Of a DNA stretch of 64,000 nt, positions 34,238 to 44,601 are shown in pieces. The position numbers and the translations under genes are program-made. Positions within the stretch are counted from its first letter, which is position 1; every line of letters begins with the position of its first letter. This DNA is from an uncultured Bacteroidia bacterium (GTDB lineage Bacteria > Bacteroidota > Bacteroidia > Bacteroidales > ML635J-15), in contig CACYQN010000021.1 in assembly GCA_902776565.1 (NCBI GenBank), positions 1-64,000 on the forward strand, written 5' to 3'. Under the pieces are notes generated by a model. It did no database searches, was not told where the DNA came from, and saw only the letters and a list, made by a program, of their open reading frames with translations.

Positions 34238-35035
34238 ATGAATGACAATTTAGTTATTGCAGGAAGAGAATTTTCATCGAGGCTGTTTATCGGCACTGGC
34301 AAGTTCCCTTCAAACGAAGTGATGAGACAGGCAATTGTGGCTTCTGGCTCGCAAATGGTTACTACCGCGCTTAAGAGGCTCAACACTCAGGACAGCGGAA
34401 GCGAAAACATACTCGATTTCATTCCGAAGGAATGCGTTTTGTTGCCCAATACATCGGGAGTGCGTAATGCCGAGGAGGCTATTTTCGCTGCAAAGATGAA
34501 CCGTGCTGCTCTCGGCACCGAATGGCTGAAGCTCGAAATCCATCCCGACCCCAAATATTTGCTTCCCGATACTCGCGAAACCCTAAAGGCAACCGAGGAA
34601 TTGGTAAAACTTGGCTTCAAGGTATTGCCTTATGTTCAGGCTGACCCTGTGGCTTGCAAGCAGTTGGAAGAAATGGGTGCTGCAACCGTAATGCCGTTGG
34701 CTTCGCCAATTGGTACAAACAAGGGCATAAAGAACGAGGAAATGCTCCGCATAATCATCGAGCAGAGCAATATTCCTGTTGTAATTGATGCTGGAATTGG
34801 TGCACCATCTCACGCTGCATACGCAATGGAGCTTGGTGCCGATGCTTGCTTGATAAATACTGCCATTGCCATTGCCGGTGACCCTGTGAAGATGGCAGAA
34901 GCATTTGCTTTGAGCATAAAGGCTGGTCGTATGGCTTACTTGTCGGGCTTGGGTAGCGTCAGCAATATGGCTGTTGCAACATCACCGCTGACAGCATTTC
35001 TGGACGAGGAACAGAATACAATTGATAATGAATAA
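34238..35035 (+). CDS. thiG: Thiazole synthase
   Basis: A 265-residue TIM-barrel enzyme: [11 protein letters not shown] at the N-terminus, W-L-K-L-E-I-H-P-D (Lys-containing strand), M-P-L-A-S-P-I-G and [12 protein letters not shown]. It forms the thiazole ring using sulphur from ThiS-thiocarboxylate and dehydroglycine from ThiH. The ThiS of this operon appears broken. Confidence 0.95.
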   Translation: MNDNLVIAGREFSSRLFIGTGKFPSNEVMRQAIVASGSQMVTTALKRLNTQDSGSENILDFIPKECVLLPNTSGVRNAEEAIFAAKMNRAALGTEWLKLEIHPDPKYLLPDTRETLKATEELVKLGFKVLPYVQADPVACKQLEEMGAATVMPLASPIGTNKGIKNEEMLRIIIEQSNIPVVIDAGIGAPSHAAYAMELGADACLINTAIAIAGDPVKMAEAFALSIKAGRMAYLSGLGSVSNMAVATSPLTAFLDEEQNTIDNE

Positions 35036-35076
35036 TGGACAATTGATAATAGACAATTGAAAAATATCCATTGTAC

Positions 35077-35096
35077 AGTCGTGCCATGGCGCGACT
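35077..35096. repeat. 20-bp palindromic intergenic element
   Basis: AGTCGTGCCATGGCGCGACT is a near-perfect palindrome preceded by TTGTAC. A related, diverged copy lies on the other strand at about 47326-47355. The surrounding 35036-35124 gap also contains TAATGGACAATTGATAATAGACAATTG-like filler. Confidence 0.5.
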
Positions 35097-35103
35097 CAAA
35101 TAG

Positions 35104-36807
<1,704 letters not shown>

Positions 36808-36821
36808 AAGGAGAATGCACA

Positions 36822-37931
36822 ATGGAATTTTATGATACGATAAAAGACCTTAACTGGGAGGAAGTTACAAAAAGCATTTATGCTAAGACGGATGTCGATG
36901 TGCGCCGTGCCTTGGGCAAGGAAACATTGACTTTGGAGGATTTCAAGGCGCTGATTTCGCCCGCTGCCGAAAAATATCTCGAGCAGATGGCGCTGATGTC
37001 GCGAAACCTTACCCAGAAGCGTTTCGGAAAGGTGATTTTGCTGTACATCCCGATGTACCTGTCGAACGAATGCAGCAACCACTGCATCTACTGCGGCTTT
37101 AACCACAACAACGACATTGCCCGCAAAACTCTCACCGACGACGAAATAATGGAAGAAATAAAGGTCATAAAGTCGATGGGTTATGACAATGTGCTGCTGC
37201 TCACTGGCGAATGCCCGAGCATTGCAGGCGTCGATTACATAGAGCATGCAATAAGGCTTTGCCGCGACCATTTTGCCGCCATCAACCTTGAGGTGTTCCC
37301 GATGAAGGTCGAGGAGTACAAGCGTATGGAACAGGCTGGCTGCAACAGTGTTTACATATATCAGGAGACCTACAACGAAGGCCGCTACAAGATTTACCAT
37401 CCCAAGGGGATGAAGAGCAACTACAAGTGGCGTCTCGGTACTCCCGAAAGGATTGCGCAGGCAGGAATACACCGCGTTGGTCTTGGCGCACTTATCGGAC
37501 TTGAGGAGTGGCGCACCGAAATGTTCTTCCTTGCTTCGCACCTGCGTTTTATGACGAAGAACTACTGGCGCACAAAGTACAGCCTTTCGTTCCCGCGTAT
37601 GCGCCCTGCTGCTGGCGGTTTCCAGCCCAATTTCGTGATGAGCGAGAAGCAGTTTGCACAGACCTTGTGGGCATTCCGCATCTTCGACAACGATGTTGAA
37701 ATGTCGATGTCAACGCGCGAAACCAGCAATATGCGTAATCATTTCATCACCCTCGGCGTGACATCGGTAAGCGCGGGTTCGCACACCGACCCAGGTGGAT
37801 ATGCTCACCCCGATAGGGAACTTGAGCAGTTCCACATCAACGACGGTCGTTCGGCTGCCGAAATGGAAAAGATGATTCGCGCTCAGGGCTACGATGTCAT
37901 TTACAAGGACTGGGACAAGACATTGAGGTAG
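36822..37931 (+). CDS. thiH: 2-iminoacetate synthase
   Basis: A 369-residue radical-SAM enzyme with the C-S-N-H-C-I-Y-C (C-x3-C-x2-C) cluster motif at about residue 85. It cleaves tyrosine to dehydroglycine for ThiG, with p-cresol as by-product, an anaerobic route consistent with the vor operon. It starts 14 nt after thiC. Confidence 0.95.
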   Translation: MEFYDTIKDLNWEEVTKSIYAKTDVDVRRALGKETLTLEDFKALISPAAEKYLEQMALMSRNLTQKRFGKVILLYIPMYLSNECSNHCIYCGFNHNNDIARKTLTDDEIMEEIKVIKSMGYDNVLLLTGECPSIAGVDYIEHAIRLCRDHFAAINLEVFPMKVEEYKRMEQAGCNSVYIYQETYNEGRYKIYHPKGMKSNYKWRLGTPERIAQAGIHRVGLGALIGLEEWRTEMFFLASHLRFMTKNYWRTKYSLSFPRMRPAAGGFQPNFVMSEKQFAQTLWAFRIFDNDVEMSMSTRETSNMRNHFITLGVTSVSAGSHTDPGGYAHPDRELEQFHINDGRSAAEMEKMIRAQGYDVIYKDWDKTLR

Positions 37932-38107
37932 AAAATATGTACATATTGGTTATGACGCTATAAAAATTGTTCACTGCGTTTCACGAGTTAGAGATTACTC
38001 ATGATATTTCGTGAATTAAAGGTTGCTGATAATCATTAAAGTGAATAATTTCAGTTTAATGTCAAAATGATTTTATGCAAATATCAAAAGGTTTAATGTT
38101 ACATACA

Positions 38108-38129
38108 ACACTATAAAAGTGTATATTTG
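38108..38129 (+). promoter_or_regulatory. Promoter with overlapping inverted repeat
   Basis: TATATTTG at 38122-38129 is a -7 box; the inverted repeat ACACT-ATAAA-AGTGT (38108-38122) abuts it. The palindrome could be an operator for the downstream DNA-binding-type protein. Confidence 0.5.
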
Positions 38130-38151
38130 CACCCGAAAATGACATTGAAAT

Positions 38152-39840
38152 ATGGCACTGCCTATCAACATAGAAGACCTGCTGAAAAAGAGGAAGGTGG
38201 AAGGTTCCAGAATAGAGTTCAAAAAAGGCTGGAACCCGACGGATGTGTATCGTAGTATATGCGCGTTTGCCAACGACTTCGACAATCTTGGTGGCGGTTA
38301 TATTCTTGTTGGTGTAGAGGAGAAAAATGGTATTGCCAATCGTCCGGTTACTGGTATCAATGTAGATGCTGTTGACGGAATCCTAAAGCAGATGGTTGGC
38401 TTCAACAATATGCTTGACCCGTACTATTTGCCACGGACATCTGTCGAGGAAGTTGACGGAAAACCAATACTGGTGATATGGGTGCCGTCTGGTGTGAACC
38501 GTCCGTACGCTGTTCCTTCCGATGTGCTTGCGAAAGCGAAACAGATGAAATACTATATCAGAAGCGGCTCGAGCAGCATTGTCGCAAAGGGCGAGGTTCT
38601 CGAAGAACTTAGGGATATGGCAAACCGTGTGCCTTTTGACGACCGTCCGAATCCAAATATTGCAATGAGCGACATATCTATGGTGCTTTTGCGCGACTAT
38701 CTGGCGAAAATTGGTAGCAAGTTGGAAGCGTCGTTGTTCACGCAGCCACTGACCCAGACTTTGGAGCAGATGGATTTGATGGATGGTCCGACTGAGAATA
38801 GGATGATTAAGAATGTGGCTGCTATGATGTTTTGTGAACATCCCGAAAAGTTCTTCAAATACACGCAGATTGATATAGTAACCTTCCCCGAAGGACGTAC
38901 AAATGGTCCTAATAACTTCAGCGAAACAACTATCCGTGGCAGTGTCCCGCAGTTGATAAACGGTGCTTTGACCTATCTGAAGAACAATATAATCAGGGAG
39001 TTTGTGGTAAAGCAAAGGGATGTACCCGAAAGCATTCGTTACTTTAATTACCCTGTTCAGGCATTGGAAGAAATTATAGTTAACTCGCTATATCACCGTG
39101 ATTATCAACTATACGAGCCAATAGAAATTTCTATTGAGCCAGAAGGAATACATATTCTCAGTTTCCCTGGACCAGACCGCACAATATCCAATGTTGCCAT
39201 TAAGGAAGGAGACAGGCTTATTTCGCGTCGCTACCGCAATCGTCGTTTGGGCGATTTCCTAAAGGAAATGGATTTGACCGAAGGACGCTCTACTGGTATT
39301 CCTACCGTACAGGATGAATTGCAGAAAAATGGTTCTCCGCGTGCCACTATTGAAACCAACGATGAGCGCAGCTTTATTAATGTGTTTGTGCCAATCCACG
39401 AGGGTTGTGGCGACAAGGTGATACTAAACGACACGGAAAACATTTTTGACACTAAAGGTGAAACTAAAAATGTCACAAAAGAGTCCGAGTGTGTTACAAA
39501 AGATGTTACAAAAGAAAATAAGAATGTCATTAAAGCTGACAATCAAGGTGTTATAAAGAGTATCTCTAAAAGAAAATCCAAGGATGTTACTAAAGATTTG
39601 ACTGTAGATGTCATAAAAGAACCTCAATATGTTACAAAAGAACTGTCTGAGCGTCAAGAGATTATTATTAGTTTGATACGACAGAATCCTTTGGTGACAA
39701 CTCAAGAAATGTCACTAAAGATAGGTGTTGTTTCTAGAACAATTAAGCGAGATATTAAAGACCTTCAATCCAAAGGAATTATAACTCGTGAAGGAGGACG
39801 CAAGGAAGGTCGTTGGGTAATAAAAATGATTCCATATTAA
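38152..39840 (+). CDS. AlbA/Schlafen-like ATP-binding regulator inserted in the thi operon
   Basis: A 562-residue protein. Residues ~10-130 form the AlbA_2 domain (I-E-F-K-K-G-W, G-G-G-Y-I-L-V-G-V-E-E). The centre resembles the helicase-like ATP-binding region of such proteins (Y-P-V-Q-A-L-E-E-I-I-V-N-S-L-Y-H-R-D-Y). Residues ~425-500 are a low-complexity run of V-T-K-E/D-like tetrads, then a C-terminal winged-helix (T-Q-E-M-S-L-K-I-G-V-V-S-R-T-I-K-R-D). The family is thought to regulate transcription; targets are unknown. It has its own promoter and separates thiH from thiF. Confidence 0.78.
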   Translation: MALPINIEDLLKKRKVEGSRIEFKKGWNPTDVYRSICAFANDFDNLGGGYILVGVEEKNGIANRPVTGINVDAVDGILKQMVGFNNMLDPYYLPRTSVEEVDGKPILVIWVPSGVNRPYAVPSDVLAKAKQMKYYIRSGSSSIVAKGEVLEELRDMANRVPFDDRPNPNIAMSDISMVLLRDYLAKIGSKLEASLFTQPLTQTLEQMDLMDGPTENRMIKNVAAMMFCEHPEKFFKYTQIDIVTFPEGRTNGPNNFSETTIRGSVPQLINGALTYLKNNIIREFVVKQRDVPESIRYFNYPVQALEEIIVNSLYHRDYQLYEPIEISIEPEGIHILSFPGPDRTISNVAIKEGDRLISRRYRNRRLGDFLKEMDLTEGRSTGIPTVQDELQKNGSPRATIETNDERSFINVFVPIHEGCGDKVILNDTENIFDTKGETKNVTKESECVTKDVTKENKNVIKADNQGVIKSISKRKSKDVTKDLTVDVIKEPQYVTKELSERQEIIISLIRQNPLVTTQEMSLKIGVVSRTIKRDIKDLQSKGIITREGGRKEGRWVIKMIPY

Positions 39841-39850
39841 TTGAATATCT

Positions 39851-40573
39851 ATGCTTACCGATTACGAACTTGAAAGATACCAGCGGCAGATTGTTCTTCC
39901 GAACTTTGGTGCAGAAGGACAGGAAAAACTGAGAAATGCCAAAGTTTTGGTTGTTGGCGTTGGCGGTTTGGGAAGTGTTGCTTCGTTGTACCTCACTGCG
40001 GCTGGAATTGGAACAATTGGCTTGATGGAGAAGGATGTGGTTTCGTTGCACAATCTTCAGCGTCAGGTACTCTACCGCGAAGACGAAATTGGTCAGTCGA
40101 AGCTTGAACTTGCTGTTAAGACGCTTCATCGTCTGAATAGTGAAGTGAAACTTGTGCCATACGACACATTTTTGACTGCCGAAAATGCCAAATCTGTTGT
40201 CGCAGACTATGATATTGTTGTAGATTGCACCGACAACTACACGGCGCGTTACCTAATAAACGATACCTGCGTGGCACTCGGCAAGCCGTTCGTATATGGA
40301 ACTATTGGCGACACAAAAGGTCAGTTGGCGGTGTTCAACTACCTGCCGCCGTGTGCCAACTATCGCACCTTGTATCCAAACGAGAAGGAACTTGTTGCGC
40401 TTGGAAATGTAAACCGTGGCGTGATGGGTGTTCTGCCGTCGGTGATTGCCTCGATGGAAGTCAACGAAGTGGTAAAGATGATTACTGGCGTAGGCAAGGT
40501 TCTGAAGGACACCTTATTTATGATTGACCTCGCCACAATGGAAACGATGAAATTTAAATTGCCGGTAGGGTAG
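39851..40573 (+). CDS. thiF: ThiF/MoeB/HesA-family adenylyltransferase
   Basis: A 240-residue E1-like enzyme: R-Y-Q-R-Q-I-V-L-P at the N-terminus, ATP-binding V-V-G-V-G-G-L-G-S, N-L-Q-R-Q-V-L-Y and D-C-T-D-N-Y-T-A-R. It would adenylate the ThiS C-terminus. The usual C-x2-C zinc pairs and the Cys in the loop before G-V-M-G-V-L-P are missing (N-V-N-R-G-V-M-G). I recall Bacteroidota relatives also lacking these residues, so this need not mean loss of function. Its place behind the inserted AlbA gene suggests it belonged to the thi operon; the MoeB role is the alternative. Confidence 0.8.
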   Translation: MLTDYELERYQRQIVLPNFGAEGQEKLRNAKVLVVGVGGLGSVASLYLTAAGIGTIGLMEKDVVSLHNLQRQVLYREDEIGQSKLELAVKTLHRLNSEVKLVPYDTFLTAENAKSVVADYDIVVDCTDNYTARYLINDTCVALGKPFVYGTIGDTKGQLAVFNYLPPCANYRTLYPNEKELVALGNVNRGVMGVLPSVIASMEVNEVVKMITGVGKVLKDTLFMIDLATMETMKFKLPVG

Positions 40574-40577
40574 TGTG

Positions 40578-41963
40578 TTATTTTATCATCGCCTTTGCTT
40601 CGTTTAGGAATTCCTCGTCGATGCCAAAGATTTCGGCGATAGTGAGACCTTCGGTCGGGACTTCCTCTTCGGTGGTGCGCACGAGCGAATAATCCATATA
40701 CCTATTGATATTTTCAGGAGTTACCTTTGTGCCTTCTGGAACTTGCAGTCCCTTTACTCTCAGTCGGTTGCATTGTGCGGTTATGCCGTTGTAGTGGGTT
40801 GTGATGAGGCTTCGGGTTGCGTGTCGCGAAAGAATTTTTATGAATGCGTTGACCAATGCACGGCCTTCGCTTGGATTGGTGGTGCGGGCAAGCTCATCGA
40901 CGAGGGCAAGAATCTTCTGTCCCGACTTTACTGCTTTGAGTATCTTGTCAATGTTGAGCATTTCGATTGCAAAAGACGATAATCCATTTACTTCCGATTG
41001 GGCATCGCCTATGCTGGTCATTATTTCCTCAACAGGTGCAATTTCAGCACTTTCGGCTGGTACGAAGAAACCAAACTGGAACATCATCTGTATGAGCGAC
41101 ATAGTCTTGAGCACTACCGTTTTCCCCGACATATTTGCGCCAGTGATTAGGTTTGGAGTGTCGTCAAAATGGATGTTGATGGGTTGGAATTCTCCGCCGC
41201 GTTCCTTTAGCGATTCTGCAACAATTGGATTGAATGCACCCTTGATGTTTGTTTCGGTTGCAGAAATCGATGGTTTGCACAATTTGAAGTCGCGGGCGAG
41301 CAGAGCCTTCGCTAGAAGCAAATCCAAGTAGGCGAGCTGGTCGTAGTTGGCTTGGATGGCATTGCTGTAGTTGCGTAGTTTCTCGGACAGATGTTCGCGT
41401 ATGCGGTCCTCGATTTCGATGCATTCGAGGCGGATGCGTTCGGCTTTTTCGTTTTCATTGGCATTTTTGGCGATGTCGTACTCTTTGCGCAGAGTTGCCA
41501 GTTTTTCGTCGTAAGCCGAGTATATGTAGAAACTTTGTATTCCGTTGTGTTCGGGGTCAAGTATTTCGACTATGGGGTTGAGGTCGTGGAACGGCAGTAT
41601 GTCAATTTGTGTGTCTTTTATCAATTTGCAGATGTCGCGCGAAACCATGCAGAAATTTTTCACCTCGAAAAGTTCAATGTCGTCAAGAGTCTGTGCCGAA
41701 CGCAAATTGTGTATGGTCTGGTGTATGTCGTTCAGGCAGTACAGGCGGTGTTGAATTGCGACGATGCTCTTGGCGTTTTCGCGGTCGCCTACGAAACTGG
41801 TGAAAAATTCAAGGGTGTCGAGTTCCATTTTTAGCTCGAAGTCGCTTGTGATGAAATGCTGAGACAGCAGTCGTTTACGCCCTGCCGACGAGCAGATTTC
41901 CATTTTCTCGTATATGAAGCGGAGTCCGCGATTTTCGTTGATATGATATTTGAATGTTTGCAT
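40578..41963 (-). CDS. MutS-family ATPase without mismatch-binding domain
   Basis: A 461-residue protein. The N-terminal ~250 residues are helical core/lever-like. The C-terminal domain has Walker A G-A-N-M-S-G-K-T (~residue 283), L-A-L-V-D-E-L-A-R-T-T-N-P-S-E-G (Walker B and signature) and L-I-T-T-H-Y. Such truncated MutS proteins include MutS2-like proteins and the KamC-type reactivase of lysine aminomutase; no kam genes are in view. Function uncertain. It is convergent with thiF, with a 4-nt gap. Confidence 0.75.
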   Translation of the reverse strand: MQTFKYHINENRGLRFIYEKMEICSSAGRKRLLSQHFITSDFELKMELDTLEFFTSFVGDRENAKSIVAIQHRLYCLNDIHQTIHNLRSAQTLDDIELFEVKNFCMVSRDICKLIKDTQIDILPFHDLNPIVEILDPEHNGIQSFYIYSAYDEKLATLRKEYDIAKNANENEKAERIRLECIEIEDRIREHLSEKLRNYSNAIQANYDQLAYLDLLLAKALLARDFKLCKPSISATETNIKGAFNPIVAESLKERGGEFQPINIHFDDTPNLITGANMSGKTVVLKTMSLIQMMFQFGFFVPAESAEIAPVEEIMTSIGDAQSEVNGLSSFAIEMLNIDKILKAVKSGQKILALVDELARTTNPSEGRALVNAFIKILSRHATRSLITTHYNGITAQCNRLRVKGLQVPEGTKVTPENINRYMDYSLVRTTEEEVPTEGLTIAEIFGIDEEFLNEAKAMIK

Positions 41964-42304
41964 TGCTAATGTTTCTATGGGCTAACGCCCGTTTCTAAGT
42001 TTTTAGTTGTTTTTAAGTTTGAATGACTCCGTCGTTTCTAGGTTTTAAGTTGTTTCTAAGTTTTAATGGCTGCGCCGTTTCTATGTTTCTAAGTTCTTGA
42101 GTTTCTAGATTGTACATGCATCTTTCAAATGATTTATTAAGAGTGTCCTTGCGGACAGAAATCTGACAAATACTTTTCAAATTTAACAAATTTGCATAAT
42201 CTGTATTGATTTGTAAGATTTCTCGCGTAGCGACTTTTATTTCCGTTAGAGTGTTAGCGCTAACGCTTGTGCATCTTGTCAGATTGTCCATTGTTAATTG
42301 TCCA
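41964..42304. repeat. Repeat-rich intergenic region
   Basis: The left part (~41975-42085) is made of TTTCTAAG/GGGCTAACGCCCG/GGCTGCGCCGTT words shared with 21940-22140. The right part holds the palindrome GTTAGCGCTAAC (42249-42260) and filler of the type ATTGTCCATTGTTAATTGTCCATTATTC. A 99-codon frame spans it, but it translates the filler and is not called. Confidence 0.5.
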
Positions 42305-42754
42305 TTATTCATTATCTGAAGCGTACCATTCTGCGAATGATGTTGATGTTTCGTAAAGCCTTAGGCTGAAAAGTTCTATGCCATCGGGTAGGAGAGACTT
42401 GATAAGTTCGGCGAAGTGTGCAACGATATTTTCTGCAGTCGGTTGGAAATCAACGATATGTATGCGTTTGAAAATAGCCTTGTTGGTTTCAATGAAGTTT
42501 GTGTCCTCGTTGCGGCTTACGATGAGGCTGTGGTCGAACTTGTCAATGAGGTTCTCCTTGATTTTGTTCTTCAGCACGCCGAAGTCAACCACCATTCCGT
42601 ATTTCGGCGATGTGGGGTCGGCTATTGGTTCTCCGATGACGGTTACATGGAGCTTGTAGGTGTGTCCGTGTATGTTGCTGCACAGTCCGTCGTAGTTGTG
42701 GAGAGTGTGTGCAGTGTCGAACTCGAATATTTTTGTTACTCTAATCTTGGGCAT
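42305..42754 (-). CDS. queD: 6-carboxytetrahydropterin synthase family
   Basis: A 149-residue PTPS-fold protein. F-D-T-A-H-T-L-H-N-Y, the nearby Cys in G-L-C-S-N-I-H-G-H-T-Y (zinc His and catalytic Cys) and D-F-G-V-L-K match the family; the Y-E-T-S C-terminal region is present. It makes carboxytetrahydropterin, a queuosine/7-deazaguanine precursor. A TACCTTTG box lies at 42859-42866 on the minus strand. Confidence 0.9.
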   Translation of the reverse strand: MPKIRVTKIFEFDTAHTLHNYDGLCSNIHGHTYKLHVTVIGEPIADPTSPKYGMVVDFGVLKNKIKENLIDKFDHSLIVSRNEDTNFIETNKAIFKRIHIVDFQPTAENIVAHFAELIKSLLPDGIELFSLRLYETSTSFAEWYASDNE

Positions 42755-42858
42755 AACTATATTTGTCTAACGGTCTATCAGTCTAACGGGCTTGCAGTCG
42801 GTCAGTTCGACTGTTTGTCTAGTCTTCTGCAAGCCTTTTTGCCTTGTTTCTTCGGTTG

Positions 42859-42866
42859 CAAAGGTA
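42859..42866 (-). promoter_or_regulatory. -7 box of queD
   Basis: TACCTTTG on the minus strand, about 105 nt upstream of the queD ATG; the leader passes through filler words of the GTCTAACGG type. Confidence 0.5.
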
Positions 42867-42917
42867 GTATTTTTTTCGGGGAGTAGAGATTTAATTTTTT
42901 TTTACCTATTTAGATAT

Positions 42918-43008
42918 GAAAAGTCCATAAGTTCGGGAATAAAAGTTCCACAAGTTCGGGAATGAAAGTTCCATAAATTCGGGAATGAAAATCCCATAAG
43001 TTCGGGAG
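42918..43008 (+). repeat. 23-bp tandem repeat array, upstream copy
   Basis: Three complete 23-bp units (42929-42951, 42952-42974, 42975-42997), a partial unit at 42998-43008 and a degenerate partial before 42929. The consensus reads A-A-R-TTCGGGAATRAAARTTCCAY; each unit can form a short GGAA..TTCC or GGGA..TCCC hairpin. The units abut with no spacers. The array ends 14 nt before the -33 element of the ATPase promoter. Confidence 0.9.
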
Positions 43009-43022
43009 TTGGTAAAAATAAA

Positions 43023-43054
43023 TTTGTGAGTTTCAAAAAGTTTACATATTTTTG
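43023..43054 (+). promoter_or_regulatory. Promoter of ATPase copy B
   Basis: TTTG (43023-43026), 20 nt, TATTTTTG (43047-43054). The ATG follows 24 nt later. The -7 box and following GCG are identical to those of ATPase copy C. Confidence 0.75.
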
Positions 43055-43078
43055 CGGTGTGATAAAAATAGTGCAAAA

Positions 43079-44353
43079 ATGAGCGATTATAAGGAACGAA
43101 TTTTTGACCAGTTGCTAAGGAGAAAACTGGAAGGTATGGGTGCTGTTCTAATCGAAGGTCCGAAGTGGTGCGGAAAGACAACCTCGGCGGAACAGCAGGC
43201 GGGAAGTGTCTTGTATATGAACGACCCTAAATTGTTCGCCCGTAACCTTCAGCTTGCCGACCAGGACCCGCAGATGCTGCTGGAAGGAGCCACTCCCCGT
43301 CTTATCGACGAATGGCAGGAGGCTCCAAAACTATGGGATGCCGTGCGCTATGAAGTTGACAGGCGTAATGCCGAAGGTCAGTTTATCCTTACTGGCTCGG
43401 CCGTTCCTGCCGATATGAGTCAAGTTCACCACACAGGTACTGGGCGGATTGCGCGTATGCAGATGCGTACGATGAGCCTTTGGGAGTCGGGCGAATCCAC
43501 AGGAACCGCAAGCCTTGTTTCGTTTTTCGCAAATGCCGCCAGCAACGCCGCCACAATGGACAAGACTTTGTCCGAAGTTGCCTACCTTGTATGTCGTGGC
43601 GGTTGGCCTCGTGCCGTTATGCAAAAGTCGTCGGTGGCATTGGACAGGGCATACGACTATCTGAACGCCATAGTTACAAACGATATTTCGCGTGTTGATG
43701 GTGTAAGCCGCGACACTGAGCGTGCCCGCCGTCTTATGCGTTCGTATGCTCGATTCCAAGGGGCACAGGCTCCGCTCTCAAAAATCCGCGAGGATGTCAT
43801 TGCCGGCAGCGACAGTTCGTTCGACGAGAAAACACTCTCTTCGTACCTGAATGCCCTGAAAAAGATGTTTGTTATCGAGGATATGCCGTCGTGGAATCCG
43901 AACCTCAGGTCGAAAGCAGCTATACGGTCTTCAGAAACTCGCTATTTTACCGACCCGTCAATTGCCGCTGCTGCTTTGGGCATTGGACCCAAAGACCTTA
44001 TGAACGACCTTGAAACCTACGGACTGCTGTTTGAGGCAATGTGTGTTCGTGACTTGCGCATCTACGCACAAGCAATAAATGGTCTTGTATATCATTACCG
44101 CGATTCCGATGGGCTGGAGTGCGACGCTGTAATCCATTTGCGCAATGGCGACTACGGACTTGTTGAGATAAAACTGGGCGGAGACCGTCTGATAGAGGCT
44201 GGTGCAGTGTCGTTGCATAAATTGTGCGACAAGATTGATACCGACAAGATGAAGGAGCCTTCGTTCTTGATGGTTCTTGTAGCGACTGGCGACTATGTAT
44301 ATCGCCGTACCGATGGCGTATGGGTTGTACCTATTGGTAGTTTAAAACCATAA
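43079..44353 (+). CDS. AAA_14/DUF4143 ATPase, copy B, flanked by 23-bp arrays
   Basis: About 424 residues. N-terminal Walker A G-P-K-W-C-G-K-T-T (~28), Walker B P-R-L-I-D-E-W-Q, sensor I-L-T-G-S-A. The C-terminal DUF4143 region ends with L-E-C-D-A-V-I-H and G-L-V-E-I-K-L-G, a D...ExK nuclease-like core. The family is abundant in Bacteroidota, but its role is unknown. The gene lies between two arrays of the same 23-bp repeat in the same orientation. The ATG at 43079 is preferred to a TTG at 43052, which is inside the -7 box. Confidence 0.88.
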   Translation: MSDYKERIFDQLLRRKLEGMGAVLIEGPKWCGKTTSAEQQAGSVLYMNDPKLFARNLQLADQDPQMLLEGATPRLIDEWQEAPKLWDAVRYEVDRRNAEGQFILTGSAVPADMSQVHHTGTGRIARMQMRTMSLWESGESTGTASLVSFFANAASNAATMDKTLSEVAYLVCRGGWPRAVMQKSSVALDRAYDYLNAIVTNDISRVDGVSRDTERARRLMRSYARFQGAQAPLSKIREDVIAGSDSSFDEKTLSSYLNALKKMFVIEDMPSWNPNLRSKAAIRSSETRYFTDPSIAAAALGIGPKDLMNDLETYGLLFEAMCVRDLRIYAQAINGLVYHYRDSDGLECDAVIHLRNGDYGLVEIKLGGDRLIEAGAVSLHKLCDKIDTDKMKEPSFLMVLVATGDYVYRRTDGVWVVPIGSLKP

Positions 44354-44415
44354 GGTATATTACAACAATATTTTTGTATATTCAGAATTTTACCAATTTG
44401 AAAATTTGTATGTAG

Positions 44416-44435
44416 CGGCGCAATGCTTTGCGCCG
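44416..44435. terminator. Hairpin GGCGCAA-TGCT-TTGCGCC
   Basis: A 7-8 bp perfect stem followed by TTTTC, between the ATPase stop and the downstream repeat array. It could terminate the ATPase transcript before the array. Confidence 0.55.
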
Positions 44436-44442
44436 TTTTCAT

Positions 44443-44571
44443 AAATTCGGGAACAAAAATCCCATAAATTCGGGAACAAAAATCCCATAAGTTCGGGAAC
44501 AAAAGTTCCACAAGTTCGGGAGTGAAAGTTCCACAAATTCGGGAGTGAAAGTTCCACAAATTCGGGAATAA
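44443..44571 (+). repeat. 23-bp tandem repeat array, downstream copy
   Basis: Five full units (44443-44465, 44466-44488, 44489-44511, 44512-44534, 44535-44557) and a partial unit of 14 nt. Same consensus and orientation as the upstream array, with unit-to-unit differences (GAACA/GAGTG, ATCCCAT/GTTCCAC). It ends 31 bp before the stop of the convergent mannosidase gene. Confidence 0.9.
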
Positions 44572-44601
44572 GTGAGGTTATGGTATTGATTATTAATGTG
44601 A

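Noticed and set aside
42013-42312. 99-codon minus-strand frame
   Set aside because: It translates recurrent intergenic filler (N-N-G-Q-L-T-M-D-N) and palindromes found elsewhere in non-coding DNA.
42918-43008. CRISPR array
   Set aside because: The 23-bp units abut without unique spacers, and no cas genes are present.
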